Assembly (NCBI GenBank): GCA_039881145.1
Contig: JAYKKI010000023.1
Span: forward strand, 8,613,001 to 8,677,000
From: Druceiella hillmani
Taxonomy: Eukaryota; Arthropoda; Insecta; Lepidoptera; Hepialidae
DNA: 64,000 bases
Direction: 5' to 3'
In this document: one piece after another, positions 45,331-58,535 of the stretch
Layout: each line of letters begins with the position of its first letter
How positions within the stretch are numbered: the stretch's first letter is position 1
Program-made: the position numbers and the translations under genes
The notes under the pieces: generated by a model
Seen by the model: only the letters and a program-made list of their open reading frames with translations
The model's database searches: none
Told to the model about the DNA's origin: nothing

Positions 45331-45704
45331 GCTTTCTTATAATGTACCTCAATGATTTATTTTGGCTTTGCTAAAATCAAGTTCTTGATTTAAGTAGATA
45401 AGGGTTTGTTTATCCCCAAATATTAACCTGTATTAATACGCAGCTTGTTAAGCAAATATTTTTGTGTAACACGAGAATAATTAGGTTCGTATTTTTTGAA
45501 TAAATGATATATTATTTGATTTTACCCGTTATACATATATTTAATTGTTACTTTAGTTTTTACTAGTTTTCAGTTAAACTTTCACTCAATGAAAAACCCA
45601 TCAAAATGTGTTTAACATTTTTCTTGTGATTTCGGTACTAATTAGAAAACATGCAAACATTCTAAAAAAAATTATTTATTCTTCATCATTCTCATTAAAT
45701 ATAA

Positions 45705-46484
45705 TTAATTGACAACTGCTTTTAAAAGAACACTGGAAGAGCAGTTGAACTATTTTTTTAAATTTCGGATTCCTGACCTTCTAACTGCATTATATTTTCC
45801 TGTTATTTTCCTCTTGACAATTATAGATGCGTTTTCCCGCTATTTATTTTTTTAAATGCACAATATTTTTCTTAATGTTATTTCTTGGGTTAATTTTAGG
45901 TCTTTCAAAATTTTCCGCAGAAATTATTCGTTAATGACTCTGTCTATCTTTTAATTTTCGTATAGTGAGGGTGCCTGGTTTTGTGGCGATAAGATAAGAG
46001 TGTCGTCGATATGTAATACTTAAGTATACGAATCTTAAGATATTTATTTAATGTTTGTCACAGAATAACTGTTTAATTTAAAGAAAATCACGTAGCTTGT
46101 AATTGTTCTATATGTATTTTTCATTCAATTGCATGAAAAATACATATAGAGGTTGCTTAAATATTTGTATGTCTACACCCGTTTTATGTTCTGGTTCCCT
46201 GAAAATTATGGTTTAATTTTTTCGTATAGACCATATACTATATTTTGTTGACGTTTATATCTAAGCTGTAACGTATGTTTATATCATACTCTATTAATAC
46301 GGTTTTTCATTATTTCTATGTAGTATCTGTTTTCCACTAAATGTATGGTATCATATGTGTATCGAATGTCGTTAATAGAGTTGCCATTAACCGCTATTCC
46401 AGCTGTTTCAATATACAGACCATATCTCGTAATAAATATCAAAATATACATTAAACGATAAAGGAGATGTAAACTTATATACAT
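45705..46484 (-). pseudogene. Non-LTR retrotransposon reverse transcriptase, decayed
   Basis: Minus-strand translation starts with 'GLYIETAGIAVNGNSINDIR' and then 'YTYDTIHLVEN', where the RT catalytic box YADD is changed to YTYD. It continues with 'YSLDINVNKI*YMVYTKKLN' and 'IKRV*TYKYLSN', the usual palm-to-thumb order ('YGLxINxxKTKxM', 'KYLG'). After a poorly kept middle (46000-46150) it resumes with 'RVINE*FLRKILKDLKL', 'ITGKYNAVRRSGIRNLKK*F' and 'NCSSSVLLKAVVN', matching the C-terminus 'GRRRxSWLRNLRxWF'. It ends at TAA 45705-45707. Several stops and frameshifts show it is dead. The clade (RTE-like or related) is not resolved. Confidence 0.75.
46107..46150. repeat. 18-bp hairpin within the LINE remnant
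   Basis: 'tctatatgtatttttcat' and 'atgaaaaatacatataga' pair exactly around an 8-nt loop. It lies in the part of the LINE fragment where the translation cannot be followed and may be a small inverted duplication that disrupted it. Confidence 0.9.
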
Positions 46485-46604
46485 ATTGCACCATTTATTG
46501 ATATGTCGTGGTAGTAAATTTTTATTATTGAGTATCTAGTTTCATTTTTTAGGAATTATATTATTTCATGGGTTACAATGTAGTGTTCCCGTCAATTCGA
46601 ATTG

Positions 46605-46860
46605 CAAACAATATTTATTCCAATAATTATGAAAACCTATCTAGACATATAATCCTGATTATGTGACAAACATTACATCACACTTTTGATGGTATTAGAA
46701 TTCTATTCAACAAAAGTCAAGTAGTAATATTTGGTCAAATTGTGAACAATATTTATTGTAATAATTAAGAAAATCTCTCTAGACATAAAGACCCAATTAT
46801 GTAACAAACATTCAAACACACAAGACATAGGATTCTATGCAACAAAACTCAAGTGTCAAC
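46605..46860 (+). repeat. Tandem duplication, 137 bp x 2
   Basis: 'aacaatatttattccaataa' (46608) and 'aacaatatttattgtaataa' (46745) start the units; both continue with 'tctagacata', 'attatgt.acaaacatt', 'attctat.caacaaaa' and 'tcaagt'. The copies are clearly diverged. Confidence 0.8.
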
Positions 46861-47970
46861 GCTCTTAGGTTTTTCGGTGAATTATGGTAGTGACTCGTTG
46901 TTTGTTTGTAGAGTTATTAGGTAACACACAACCCTACAAACTCATCATATATTTCAGATTATTTCTCGGATCTTCCCAAATAATAATAGTAGAGATACAT
47001 TCTATCTTCTTCTAAAAAATAGAACTGTTGTGTAAGGTTAAGGTCATAAATAATAAAATTAAAATCGCTAGCTAAAATATAAAAATTACTACAGTAATTT
47101 AAAAGAAAAAAAACAAAATTTATTCCCTAATTATTTCCTGCTTAAAAACCGAGATTCTGTACCATACCCATTCTTAACTAAGACAATTTTTCTTTAAAAT
47201 TCAACTATTTAATAGATATTATAAGACTTGCTGTGCTTACTATGGGGCGCTTATATATAATGAATAAAAGCTACAGAAATAGACATTACGGTGGTAACTT
47301 TGTATAAAAATGCAACTTCTCGCTCGGAAAGTAACTTTAATATGCCAACTATAAAAAAAGTCAAAGATTATCAGCGGACAAAAGACGACTCGTGGCAGTG
47401 ACAACTTATGATAGATCATTTATCATCAAAGAAAATAAGAGTGACCTTAGATTAATCTGAAAATAACTGACACGGAATAAGAATATAAAGTTTTGACATC
47501 TCAACTGACATCATCACGCCGCCTTCGTACTTCCGCTATAAAGTAGTAGTAGTGGAAAAACTAGCGTAGTAGCGCTTCATGAACCCGATAAAAATATCGA
47601 TAGAAATATTTTGTAGTTATTTGAAGAGAAAAGGAGGGAAGTATATATTGGGAAACCATGTTGAAATGAAAAGCATGTATTTAAATATCGTTTAGCGTAA
47701 TCGTCGTTTACCCGATAAATACTATTAAATACTTGTATAATTAAATCAGGAGATAAAACCAATTATAATTACTAATGCCTGAAAGGTAACACAAAAATGA
47801 AACACAATAGTCTCGAACAGTTAAATAAAAAATCACTATATCGACGATAACACCGCAACAGCGATTTTAATTTTACATTTGCGCAGTTTATATACATTTT
47901 TAGCGCAGAACATACTAACAATTTCTGGCATATTCTATGTAATTGTTATCGAATGGAACTTTCAACCACC

Positions 47971-47971
<1 letters not shown>
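46861..47971. other. AT-rich spacer without recognisable features
   Basis: I saw no supported repeat or coding signal. Confidence 0.4.

Positions 47972-48031
<60 letters not shown>
47972..48031. repeat. (TA)n microsatellite
   Basis: About 30 uninterrupted dinucleotides. Confidence 0.97.
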
Positions 48032-48036
<5 letters not shown>

Positions 48037-50695
48037 GTATGTATATATGAATATATTTATATTAATACACAAATTAATAACATATTGACAATTTTATAAC
48101 AACGTCAAGTTTTTCGGAATACCTCTCTTTGAAAGACTTCGCGGAAAAACGAATAATTTGTAAAGAAACAAATATAAAAATTATTACAAAAGTACAATAT
48201 AAATACATTTATTTCGTACCAGGTTAAAAATATAAGAGCGAGCGTGAAGCCATATACATAAAAAACGAATGAAACAAAATAAACACTCCAATACAGACAT
48301 TTGCGACTTTCCCTTGTTATTTCTCTCATGTTATTCACCCGCTTATTTTCTTTTTCATTGTGTCATTATATAAGAGGAATGAATTATTGACATTTGACAT
48401 CGCAATAATTTATCTATATATCATTACAGCGGATCGAAGGAAAAAAAAACGAAGAATTAATATTCGAACAACAAAATTTTCAGCATTTTTTCAACTTATT
48501 TTTATTTCTTTTCATTGACTCGCTGCATTCTAGTTTCCAGGTCTGATATTCGTTTCACAAATGCGTAAACTGCGCCATGGCTGTCCCTACAGGAAATTCT
48601 ATTCGGAAAAATATAGTGCGCGGACGCCAATTTGACTATACAAATATATGTTTCTATACGCCTTGATAAACGTGATCTATGTCGGGAAACGTTTCCCAAT
48701 TACATACTGTTGTAACTTAATTTTTTTTTAATTAATACGCATGATGAATAATCACTCTTTTTCCCTGGTTATGTGACTTTTTTGTCAAATAACAATCCCC
48801 CATCCCTTTCAGTAGATTAATCCAGCAACTTTTAGTAGGGCAGTGGTTGTACTCACCTTATTAGACAGGTGTGTAAGAGATGATACTCCACAAATCTACG
48901 AAAATATCAGTCGAATGAAAATACACCCTTATACCGAACCTTTTTTAAACCAAAATACGAAACCAAAATTATCTAGCGTCTAGTACGAAAATCGACCACT
49001 TCGTAGATAAATAAAAAGTGTGGTAAATTTCGAATAATTTCAGTTTAAAATTATTTCCTTTTTGAACCAATGTGGAGAAGTGAAAATTATATTTTACTCA
49101 AATATGAAGTCATTTTACACAAATATGTTCAGAAATTTCCACGTTAAAGAAAAACTTAATTTATTCACTTATTGCCATAAAAATTGTCTTTTACTTGAAC
49201 GAGAAGTTGTTTTACAAAGAAATGTTAAGAAAATTAATGTCTTTCATGAATTTCTACCTTTTATATTAAAATACTTGTTTTATTTAGTAAACGGGTATCG
49301 CCAACATCGTAACTAGTGACCCATTGAAAGAAGACCTAGAGAAATATAAACTGACTAAATTGTAATTTTAAAAAAAAATCAGAAAGTAATAAAATATATG
49401 TTACAATGATGGCTGACAAGATATTATCTAAAAGCTGCTTAGCTTCTTTCGTAAAAAAATTACATGATTAAATTGGTAAGAAAATGGAGTTTTATTAATT
49501 CGTGAAAATATTATTTCATTAATTAGACTGCGTAATAAAGGTTTCAATTTAATTTTCTTAGTAATGTTAATTGTCCACTTAAAGTGGGATGATTTTGATA
49601 ATACAAGTAATTATTAAAATCATTATAAGCCTCCTTTATTAAATATTTTGAACCTCCGTGCTCGAAGTATAATTAATTTACGTCTTCACCCCATCGAGTT
49701 AACCAATATTAACGGTAATAAATATTTTCAGGTTTTATTACCTTATTACTTGATACGTTGCTTAATTAATAAATTATTCAGCTTCCCTGTAATTTTAGAG
49801 ATATACTAATACTATACTCAATTTCGACACTTGCATTATGTAATTTTTTGTTGTCAAATAACAGCTCTTTCTTTTTTTTCTAAAATGAGATCTTCGTTAA
49901 GAACTTAGAGCGACGTCTCAAAATAAACATATTAAGCAGGTATAGAATTCACATTACGAGGGTTCAGTAAACTTTTAGGAACATAAAAAAATTAAAACAA
50001 TTGAGAGAACATAATTATTTATTATACTTTTACGCATTTTACTTTTATTTTCCACTATGTAAATACCAAATTACCACTAAATTTTTTTAACTGGCCATTT
50101 TTAACAATGCTAATGAAAAAATTAATACGAATTTCAAAAATCTAACTGATCGTTAATTCATTATAATATGTTGCTTGAATTTTTCATTTGTTTCACAAAC
50201 TGACAGCAACTTATTAATCGTGTGTATGATATCAAGATGAATTTAACACGAGACATTTTTAATTCGATAATTTTCTATAACTTTCCTTGTTGTCTCCCTC
50301 AACAACAAAGTTTCGATCGAGTTCAATTGACATTTTATGATGTTAACAACCAATCTCAGTGAAAACCTGCATGAGAGCCGTCCCTCAACAGCAACAACTG
50401 AAAATAACATCAATACTTTGTAGCCCATAATAAAGGCTGACAAAAGGGTAACCTATGCGTATATTAGTAAAAATATTTTGAAAAAAAAATAAGTTACAAA
50501 CCTGGTAATTGGTTCTATTTTTGATGTTATAAAAATTTCAGCGTTAACTGTCGTGTATAGCCTAGCGTATAAAAAAACCCCAACCTAAACGTTCCCAGGC
50601 TTAAAAAAGAATTGAATTGCTTTTATTTCTTTAATGCATTAATGCAAATTATTCAAAATATTTTTGCCTCTATATAGTTTACTAAATCGTATAGT
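48032..50695. other. AT-rich spacer without recognisable features
   Basis: Only chance frames, for example 48502-48699 (-) and 49062-49316 (+). A GGTGAGTA-like donor sits on the minus strand near 48855 with no frame to support it. Confidence 0.4.
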
Positions 50696-50699
50696 GATT

Positions 50700-50990
50700 T
50701 TCCTTGAACATTTCACATGCATATTTAAAAAGTCAGAGAGGATGGACACACTATGTGACATTTTGAAGAACAATGCCGCGCGATGACGACACCAAGTTTA
50801 ATATAAGGGATTATCAATAAAAAATAAAAAAATTTGGTTACTTCATATATTATGGGTTTGAATCTACGTGCCCTGTAAAATTTAGTTAAAATCGGGCTTC
50901 AATGAAAAGAGTTATAATGCTGTGACATACGGACAGATAGACAGATTCCCTTTTTCGTAATTAGCCTACGGAACCCAAAAAATGAAGTCT
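50700..50990 (-). mobile_element. Fragment of the 'gggttccgt' element, left half
   Basis: On the minus strand: 'ttttttgggttccgtaggct', 'aattacgaaaaagggaatct', 'ctgtctatctgtccgtatgt', 'cacagcattataactctttt' and later 'ttttacagggcacgtagatt'. This is the canonical opening of the family. The right half is absent. Confidence 0.75.
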
Positions 50991-52016
50991 TTTAGAAAAA
51001 GTGATATAAAAAAAATAAAAACCTTTTGAAATAATTTTGAGTCTCGTCAAAATAACAATATGTATTTAGCGTAAAATAAATGAACTAAATAAACATGCCA
51101 GTAAAAATTACAAATATGTGAAACCAAGAAATGTATCAAATTTCTAAAACAAGTCACTTTAAAAAAGCGTAACGTTTAAACTGTTCATTAGACAACTACC
51201 GTATACGAGGAAAATTTGATCTATAAAGTATAGAAAGATCATAAAATAGTTTGAAATTTTTTTAAACTATTTTTTTTTTAACATTTAGACGTTTGTTACA
51301 AATTTATTACAATATATACACATATGCTGTCTGGAACTTTATTGTAGAACTTTTAGAGACCACCAATGTTGACATACATTGTTTTCATGTACATCTAACG
51401 ACTTAAGCAGCGCCCGCCAAAATACATTTCCGATGAATGCCTTTTTCCTAACTTTATCGACATTCATCGTCACAAGTCGGATAGTTTTCACAAAATGTTC
51501 TAAAGTTACACATTTAATGAAAACCGGAACAAAATTCTTTCAGTAGTTACACAGAAAATCGCATACATATAGATAATCAGGTTCGACGGGGTACTTTATA
51601 TGCTAATGCAAAATAATTGTGGGTTTTATTAAATATTTTGAATGAAACAACCAATTCAGTTTCCTTCTATATGATTTCAAAAAAATCTTAATTTTTTTTT
51701 CTCTGCAGGATAACTTGTAACAATAACGAAAGCACATATTTTTCACATTTCTGCTCCACATATACTTATATTTGTGAGATTATTTAATTGAAAAAAAATT
51801 AGGGTAAGTTTCTACATCATCTTTTTTAGATATTTTACCTATATCACCTAGTTTTCTTTCTCCATTTTTAATGCTTTGTTTTACGATTTTTTATTTTAAT
51901 TCTAAATGTTATTATTTTCTACTTAAAATATTTCTATTTAGGATTTAATAACTCGAAAGAAAAAAACGTACCGACAGTAAAGTTACCTACTTATCTCAAA
52001 TTAGTTATAACCATCA
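50991..52016. other. AT-rich spacer without recognisable features
   Basis: No repeat or coding sequence was recognised. Confidence 0.4.
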
Positions 52017-52123
52017 ATTTATTACTGGTTCGTAATCTTCAAATCGTATGTACGGGACATACGATTTGAAAATTACGAACCAATAAATTAGACGAACCAG
52101 TAAATTAGTTTGAAGATTAGAAC
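52017..52123. repeat. Hairpin with an extra half-arm
   Basis: 'tttattactggttcgtaatc', 'ttcaaatcgtatgt' pair with 'acatacgatttgaaaattac' and 'gaaccaataaatta' around a 5-nt loop, with few mismatches. A second partial right arm follows ('gaaccagtaaatta', 'gtttgaagattagaacc', 52093-52123), so the left arm has two possible partners. Confidence 0.8.
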
Positions 52124-52248
52124 CATAATGTGAATAGAGAATTCCAATCAACTGAAGATGAAGTTTAAAATAGTGACAATACATTTAATGACAAACAAAA
52201 TATAACTTCTACCAGTTCTTGGTGGCAAATCGAAATACATGCTGAATT

Positions 52249-52622
52249 TTTTCGTCAGTTCAATTAAAGCTGGCTAAAAACTCGCATCACCTCCAACACC
52301 CACCTCCTAATTCTACTAAGTGGCTAGACTGAAAAGTTAAATTGTGGGATCAAAACTATTTTTGTTTTTTTTTCGTTCGGTCAATTAAAACTGGTTAAAA
52401 ACTCGCATTACCTCCAATATCCACCTCGTAAGTATCCTAAGTCGCTAGGCGGAAAAATTCTCAATGAATAGTTGGATCAAAATTATTTTTAATTTTTTTT
52501 CGTCCGTACACACGTTTAAAACTGGTTAAAACTCGCGTCACCTCTAACGCCCACCTCGTAAGTGTTCTAAGTGACAAGGCCGAAAAATTTTGAATGAATT
52601 TTTGGGTCAAATCTATTTTTGT
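52249..52622 (+). repeat. Tandem array, 121-131 bp x 3
   Basis: 'tggctaaaaactcgcatcac' (52271), 'tggttaaaaactcgcattac' (52392) and 'tggttaaaactcgcgtcacc' (52523) anchor the units, each followed by 'acctcc' and 'cccacctcgtaagt' type text, 'ggcggaaaaatt' and 'ggatcaaaactatttttg'. Confidence 0.88.
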
Positions 52623-53205
52623 CTTGCATTGATAGGTTTCTTAGGAAATGAACGAAAATAGAAATAATTTGGGAATAATCCGTATGATATCAAATTGAAC
52701 TAAGCGGTAAGACCTAAAAAATAGTATAATATTTTTTATGAAAAACAGGTGTAGAACTTTGTGATTATAAATTCAAGTTGATTTTCGTTTTGGGTAATTC
52801 AATCTCTACTAATTTAAAGATAATTTGCGAAAAATATTAATGTGTTGTATGTCACTGTTTGGTTAAAAACGTTAATAAAACATAAAAAAAAAGTTTACAT
52901 CTGCTAAATTGAGAAAAACATTTCAATAAAATACATATATTTTATACGTATAACTTAAATACGTTTATAAAAGTATGAATAGTAACTTAGGATAAAGCTA
53001 TTATATATAAATTGACATTTATATTTAAAAAAATGTATTCTTCGTTTAGTTACCATTTCCACTGGATGTAATCAGGAAATTAATATTTTAAATGTTCAGG
53101 TACTTTTCTATAGCATAACTTTTTCAGACTTTTTGGAGTTTAATCCTTAGGAATCGATTTACATATATAGCACCTGATATGAAATTTTATGAGGAGTAAA
53201 ATTAG

Positions 53206-53300
53206 AAGTTCGGAGCATTAAAAAAAGTGTGATCGCTAGGTTCTGTTCGTACGAAGTTCAGACCGTTAAAAAAGTGTAACCGTTAGGTGGCCTCTCCGCA
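53206..53300 (+). repeat. Tandem duplication, 48 bp x 2
   Basis: 'gaagttcggagcattaaaaa' and 'gaagttcagaccgttaaaaa' each continue with 'gtgt.a.cg.taggt'. The copies are diverged. Confidence 0.75.
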
Positions 53301-53935
53301 CAACATTTCTGCGCATCTTTAGAGTGAAATATCAATATGTTTATTTGGAATTTTCTTATGGCGTAATCGCAATGACGGAATGTAACACACATAGTTTATT
53401 ATCGTTCGCTTATATCAAGATGTAGTCATTAAATGTCATTATGTGTAAATATTTGGTGTCTTCTCTCGTACAAAATTAAAAAATCTCTTTTTATGTTACC
53501 TTCTTAGTCTGACGTTACTAAATGTTTTTGATTTTGTTGTATAAATTTGATTTTGTTCATTTATGTTTTACTTGAAAATGATTATATTGTCAGCATTTTT
53601 TATTAAATAATTTTCCATTTACATTTAATGATATTGACGTTTATATTTATATGCAGTGTTACCTATTTTATACATTCTAAGACAATTGTACTTAAGGGGT
53701 AAACTCCAGTCGCCCGTCGGAGCTGACACTCATTTTTTTTTAAATAATGATTTCTAATTTTTTAATATTAATATATTAGTGCGACGAAATCTAATCCGTC
53801 AAACACAATAGTTAGACATGAACATTTAATAATACTGAAGACTGAAAGATATTCGGGCTCTACTTTATTACCAAACTTACAAATCAAAACAGACACTTTT
53901 TTAAAGAAAAACACTGTATCAAAAAATTATAAAAG

Positions 53936-53940
<5 letters not shown>
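53301..53940. other. AT-rich spacer without recognisable features
   Basis: 'ggggtaaactccagtcgccc' near 53696 is a small GC-richer spot that resembles the end of a transposon, but no partner was found. Confidence 0.35.
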
Positions 53941-53982
<42 letters not shown>

Positions 53983-54019
53983 GTATATATATATGTATAT
54001 ATATATATATATATATATA
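53941..54019. repeat. (AT)n microsatellite with GT interruptions
   Basis: About 39 dinucleotides with three 'gt' changes (53969, 53983, 53995). Confidence 0.95.
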
Positions 54020-54419
54020 AAAGTATTACTAATACTGATATGGCATAGATAATGAAAAGGGAGCAAGATACAATTAAGTTAGGAACTATTTCCTACAATT
54101 TTTGAAATAGTTTGCTAGTGTCAAAAGCAAATTGCAACTTCGATAGAAAAGGGCTTTTCAGAAAAGATATAAAAGTATATTTGGGAAAAAGGAGCTGAGC
54201 TGGTTTTCTGAAAACTACGTAAGTTAGTTTCAAATTTCCATCTTATTTCATTTAGAAACTAGAAGCATTTAAACCACAGATAGAAGGACGACTTTCTAAT
54301 ACAGAATCTTAAATAAGAGCTATTTGATTATTTATATACATACCATACAATAGTTAAGTTACCACAACCCAATACTAGAGGAGCTATTCCAAACAGACTC
54401 ATTCTATTTAACTCCACAC

Positions 54420-54640
54420 ATAGATAGGGAGGTTATCAATATAAACATCAGCGGACATATAGGCGGGAAGCTTTCAGAGCCATCCGCTATTTCCCTAGAG
54501 CTTTGCGAAAAATAAAGCTTCTATCGGATTCTGGTACGGTATAATCGTCAGTAGCAATGTTACTAATCTAATTTTCAAGGGCACCGCACCGGCATCGCCG
54601 CTGGCGGACCGCTTGTACCTTAACGAGGACATATCAATAT
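54420..54640. promoter_or_regulatory. GC-richer island, candidate conserved noncoding element
   Basis: 'ggcgggaagctttcagagcc', 'atccgctatttccctagagc', 'gggcaccgcaccggcatcgc' and 'cgctggcggaccgcttgtac' contrast with the surroundings. 'gccgctggcgg' is a short dyad. No frame runs through it. Confidence 0.3.
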
Positions 54641-54992
54641 ACCTGTTTAATTTTATATACTCACAGCTTTGTTCATTAAATATATTTGTTTTTATATAAT
54701 CTCGAAATACGTTTCCTAAACCTTATTAAATTATATGTGTTCCGAAATACAAAATTTTCAAAAAGATTATTTTATATTTAAATTACAAAATATTGCATTT
54801 AACTCCAATCTGATATCAAGAATACTAAAATTTTATTTCTCACACTCTCAAAATTTCCTTTCTCACTTTGTCATCAAGATATTTGAGAAATTCCAAAATG
54901 GTAATATTTACAATACAATTATTTCCAATAACTTAACATTGATTTAAAAAAATCTTCCATGATAATAAACCTACTATATATGTGCGTGAACA

Positions 54993-54995
<3 letters not shown>

Positions 54996-55040
<45 letters not shown>
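54996..55040. repeat. (TA)n microsatellite
   Basis: About 22 dinucleotides. Confidence 0.95.
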
Positions 55041-55046
<6 letters not shown>

Positions 55047-56673
55047 TATGTATGTAGTAAAGTCTTAAAAAAAACACCAAATATTACCTCTCAAATATCT
55101 AACTTTCAATAATCTGAAATAACTATTGTGCGCGTCACTAAATCATTTAAATGATCTAGTTTGTTGATGAATATAGGATACAACTATTATTTTTATCTAG
55201 AATAATTATTGCTTTAAATTAAGCACATGATATAAATATATTTATATGTTAAATTTCAATGTTAAATATATAATATTCTAAGGTTACCTCAATCATATTT
55301 CTTTGATCTTTTATTTTTCATGTGATATTCTTGTTCGTCCTGTTTTATTATTTCATATCTTGATTTATAAATTTATATTAGATATTAGTAATCGTAATTA
55401 TTAATCTACGAATAAGGTAACGTTAGGTAGCTTATTATATAAATATATATTATACAAATGATTAATAAACTATTTATTGCACTAGGAAGTCCATATTAGT
55501 GAGGACTTTTAACAAAAAAAATAATTTCACTTGAAATGAGGTATGGAACCGTCGATGCATAAGTCAGACTCGCAATTTGCCGATTTTTTCAACTGTGAGT
55601 TTGAAAAAAACGAAATACCGACATTTAATGAGAAATGTTGAATAAAATTATTTTCTTTATATTACATCAATAATTTTGAGATGTAGAGCATCACGGAATT
55701 TCTCTTTGTACGTACTTTGAGACGCACTTGGGCGGTTTTCTAGTTATTTTTTATAACTCTCCGCCTATCCGCATGTACTGAAAGTAAAAGGAAAACTTCT
55801 TGTAGCCTTTTTTATTCATCTATACGTCATGTCTACTAGAAGTGTATTAAATCCGTAGATAACAAATGTTTATCGATACCTTACAAATATAGATACATAA
55901 ATAATATAGATACATAGATACATAGATAATATAGATACATAACACCATCACAGTGATCATTGGAAAATAATCAGCTTTTTCAATTCTTCCATCATTCCCT
56001 CTAACGTAGTTACATGAAGTTTAAGAAAAATAACAACGTAAGTCGTATTTCTCAACAGAAACCTTCGTTTTATATCAGATTTATATTTCCATCTTTTTCA
56101 GAGGCAGCGAGCAGATATGCGCAAAATTTTTTGTCTGCTTTATAGTTTTATTACCCAATTTGACATAATATACTGTCTTTCCCAGTCTTTTAGAAAACTT
56201 GGGCCTATCTTATCATTGCTAACCTTGGAAGGTAGCATTTTTTACTTTGAATGTGTCAGGGAATCCTGTTACTAGGTCCTGTAAATAATCTTTATCTAAA
56301 AAAGTGTCATAAAGTACGCGTATATTGAGAACGAGATTCTGAACCTTCTACTTTTATGTCCTACTTTATGTGGAAAGCTGTCAAGGGAAATATTAACTGA
56401 GCAGATATGATGATATGAGAAATTCAAACACTATCCAAATTTTTGTTCCAGTCATTTATTGCGCGCTACACTAGGCGAGATTACTTTATCATTTTATATA
56501 TGACTTATATCAGGCCATTGATGTGACAAAAATATGAACGTGAATAATAATAGATATAATACAAATAACAGTATAAAAGGTTAGGTTTATTTTTGTTACA
56601 TATTTTAATTAACTTTATATACAACGTCTTCCTTTGAAAATGTCTAATCCTCACTTCTCTAAACAATTGTTGA
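55041..56673. other. AT-rich spacer with a GATA-type run
   Basis: At 55887-55941 'atagatacata' recurs four to five times as a loose GATA/GATACA microsatellite. No other repeat and no coding signal is seen. Confidence 0.5.

Positions 56674-56768
<95 letters not shown>
56674..56768. repeat. Compound (AC)n(TA)n(TG)n(TA)n microsatellite
   Basis: About 10 AC, 13 TA, 9 TG and 14 TA dinucleotides in uninterrupted purine-pyrimidine alternation. The AC and TG blocks are mutual inverses, so a hairpin with a TA loop can form. Confidence 0.95.
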
Positions 56769-56771
<3 letters not shown>

Positions 56772-57649
56772 ACTTAACAGCTATACATTGAAGACGTTTA
56801 CAAAAAAATAATTGGGGGTGCATAAAAAAGTAGTAGAATACAATTATATTATTTTGATAACCGAAATCGGAATCACTAAAAACCACTAAAGATTATGTAA
56901 GGCATGTGATAATATATCTATCCACTACAAAAGAAGATTTGATAATATAAAATTTCAATACAAAGCCCCCTACTTTAAAAAGTTCACTTTTTATTTAATA
57001 ATGAGTTGGGATGGCGCTATGTATATTTTTTTTATATTTTTACTAATGATATCTTGCTGATAACTTAATAATCATTCCCTCAGGTACTTGCGTTTTAGTG
57101 TTCTCCCTTAGAGAATTGAATCGATTCTGGTTAAATTTGCACAATATAACAGGCAGAACAAGACAATCTAAAATGCAATTTTAATTTTTGCTATAAACGT
57201 AAATATTTTGTACATAATTTCATTTTTTTATCACACCTGGATAAAGATTGCTAATTATAGACTATAAAAATAGTCTTAATAACAGTTATAAAATCATAAG
57301 TGATCTTCTAAATATTTAATACAAGAAAATAAATAATGTTTTTTTTATTTGTATTTCCTTCATTTTATTTCTTTTTTAATTAATTACAATTTGTTCTTAC
57401 TTCTTTCTCAAAACCATTAATATTTATGTTCTAAGTATGTGTAGTACTACAAGAAGTATTTCGAATGAAAATTCCATTCCATTAGTCCATTGGACTGACA
57501 TCTCGCTGTTCATATCGTCAAAAAGTCATTCTAAAATATTGCTAAGAACTGTAAAACAATACCCAATAAGGATAATAAAAAAGAAGTAATCTCCATGTAA
57601 CGGCTTTATCTGTCCTTCTAGTCATTTACTTGTTATCATGTAATACTAT
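56769..57649. other. AT-rich spacer without recognisable features
   Basis: No supported repeat or coding signal. Confidence 0.4.
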
Positions 57650-58535
57650 TTATACTCAGGAAACTCCTCAAAAACTTCATATAAGTTAACTATTTAATTT
57701 GCGAACAACAAAATTTCCAATCGCGAGTTCCATAATTCATAGTCTCGTTAGCTTAAAAATGTAAGTGCTGGAATCATGGCCAAAATACACCTGCCCAAAT
57801 TTATTAAGAAATAAAGAATTTCGTCCATTGTAAGAATTCATCATTCCAATTTTAGATTGAAAATGAAGATTTCACTTCACTCTTATATTACTATAATATA
57901 TATTTCATAGCGTTCTGTAAGTCTATCAAAACCATATTTATAGAATATTTATACTCGGGAAACTCCTCAAAAATTGTATATCTATAATATTTTTATTTCT
58001 CCTACAACAAAAGTCTAAAACAACAAAATTTAAAAAATCTCCAGTCACGAGTTCCACACTTCATAGCCTCGTTAGCTTAAAAGTGTAAGTACTGGAATCG
58101 TGACCAAAATACACATGCCCAGTTTCACTAAGAGATAAGGAATTTCGTCAATTATAGGAATTAATCATTCCAATTTTAGATTTAAAGTAAAGATTTCACT
58201 TCACTCTAAACTTCAATTTTCACTTCACTCGAATATTTATACACAAGAAAATCCTGAAAATGTTATATCTATAAGCTATTTAATCCTGCGACAATAGGCC
58301 ATAAAAAAGTTTAAAAATTCCCGATCACGAGTTCCATAATTCATAGTCCCGTTAACTTAAAATTGGAAATACTAGAATCGCGGCCAAAAGACAAAGACCC
58401 AATTTCACTAAGAAATTTTAAAAAATCCAGTGTAAGAATTTATAATTTCAATTTTATTGTTATACTACTAAACTATATATTTCATAGCGTTCTGTAATTC
58501 TCTCAAAACCATATATATAGAATATTAGATATCCA
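57650..58535 (+). repeat. Tandem array, about 295 bp x 3
   Basis: Units start at 57650, 57950 and 58239 ('tatactcaggaaactcctca', 'tatactcgggaaactcctca', 'tatacacaagaaaatcctga'). Each carries 'cacgagttccataattcata' type text, 'gttagcttaaaa', 'tactggaatcgtg.ccaaaa', 'atttcactaag', 'tttcgtccattgtaagaatt' and 'catagcgttctgtaa'. Copies 1 and 2 also carry 'gatttcacttcact'. Copies are moderately diverged; copy 2 has a short extra doublet of that motif at its end. Confidence 0.92.

Noticed and set aside
48845..48865. A minus-strand splice donor (GGTGAGTA-like)
   Set aside because: No open frame or acceptor partner is visible on the minus strand around it; a single donor match is expected by chance.
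53690..53735. 'ggggtaaactccagtcgccc' as a transposon terminal inverted repeat
   Set aside because: No inverse partner or flanking duplication was found within several kilobases.
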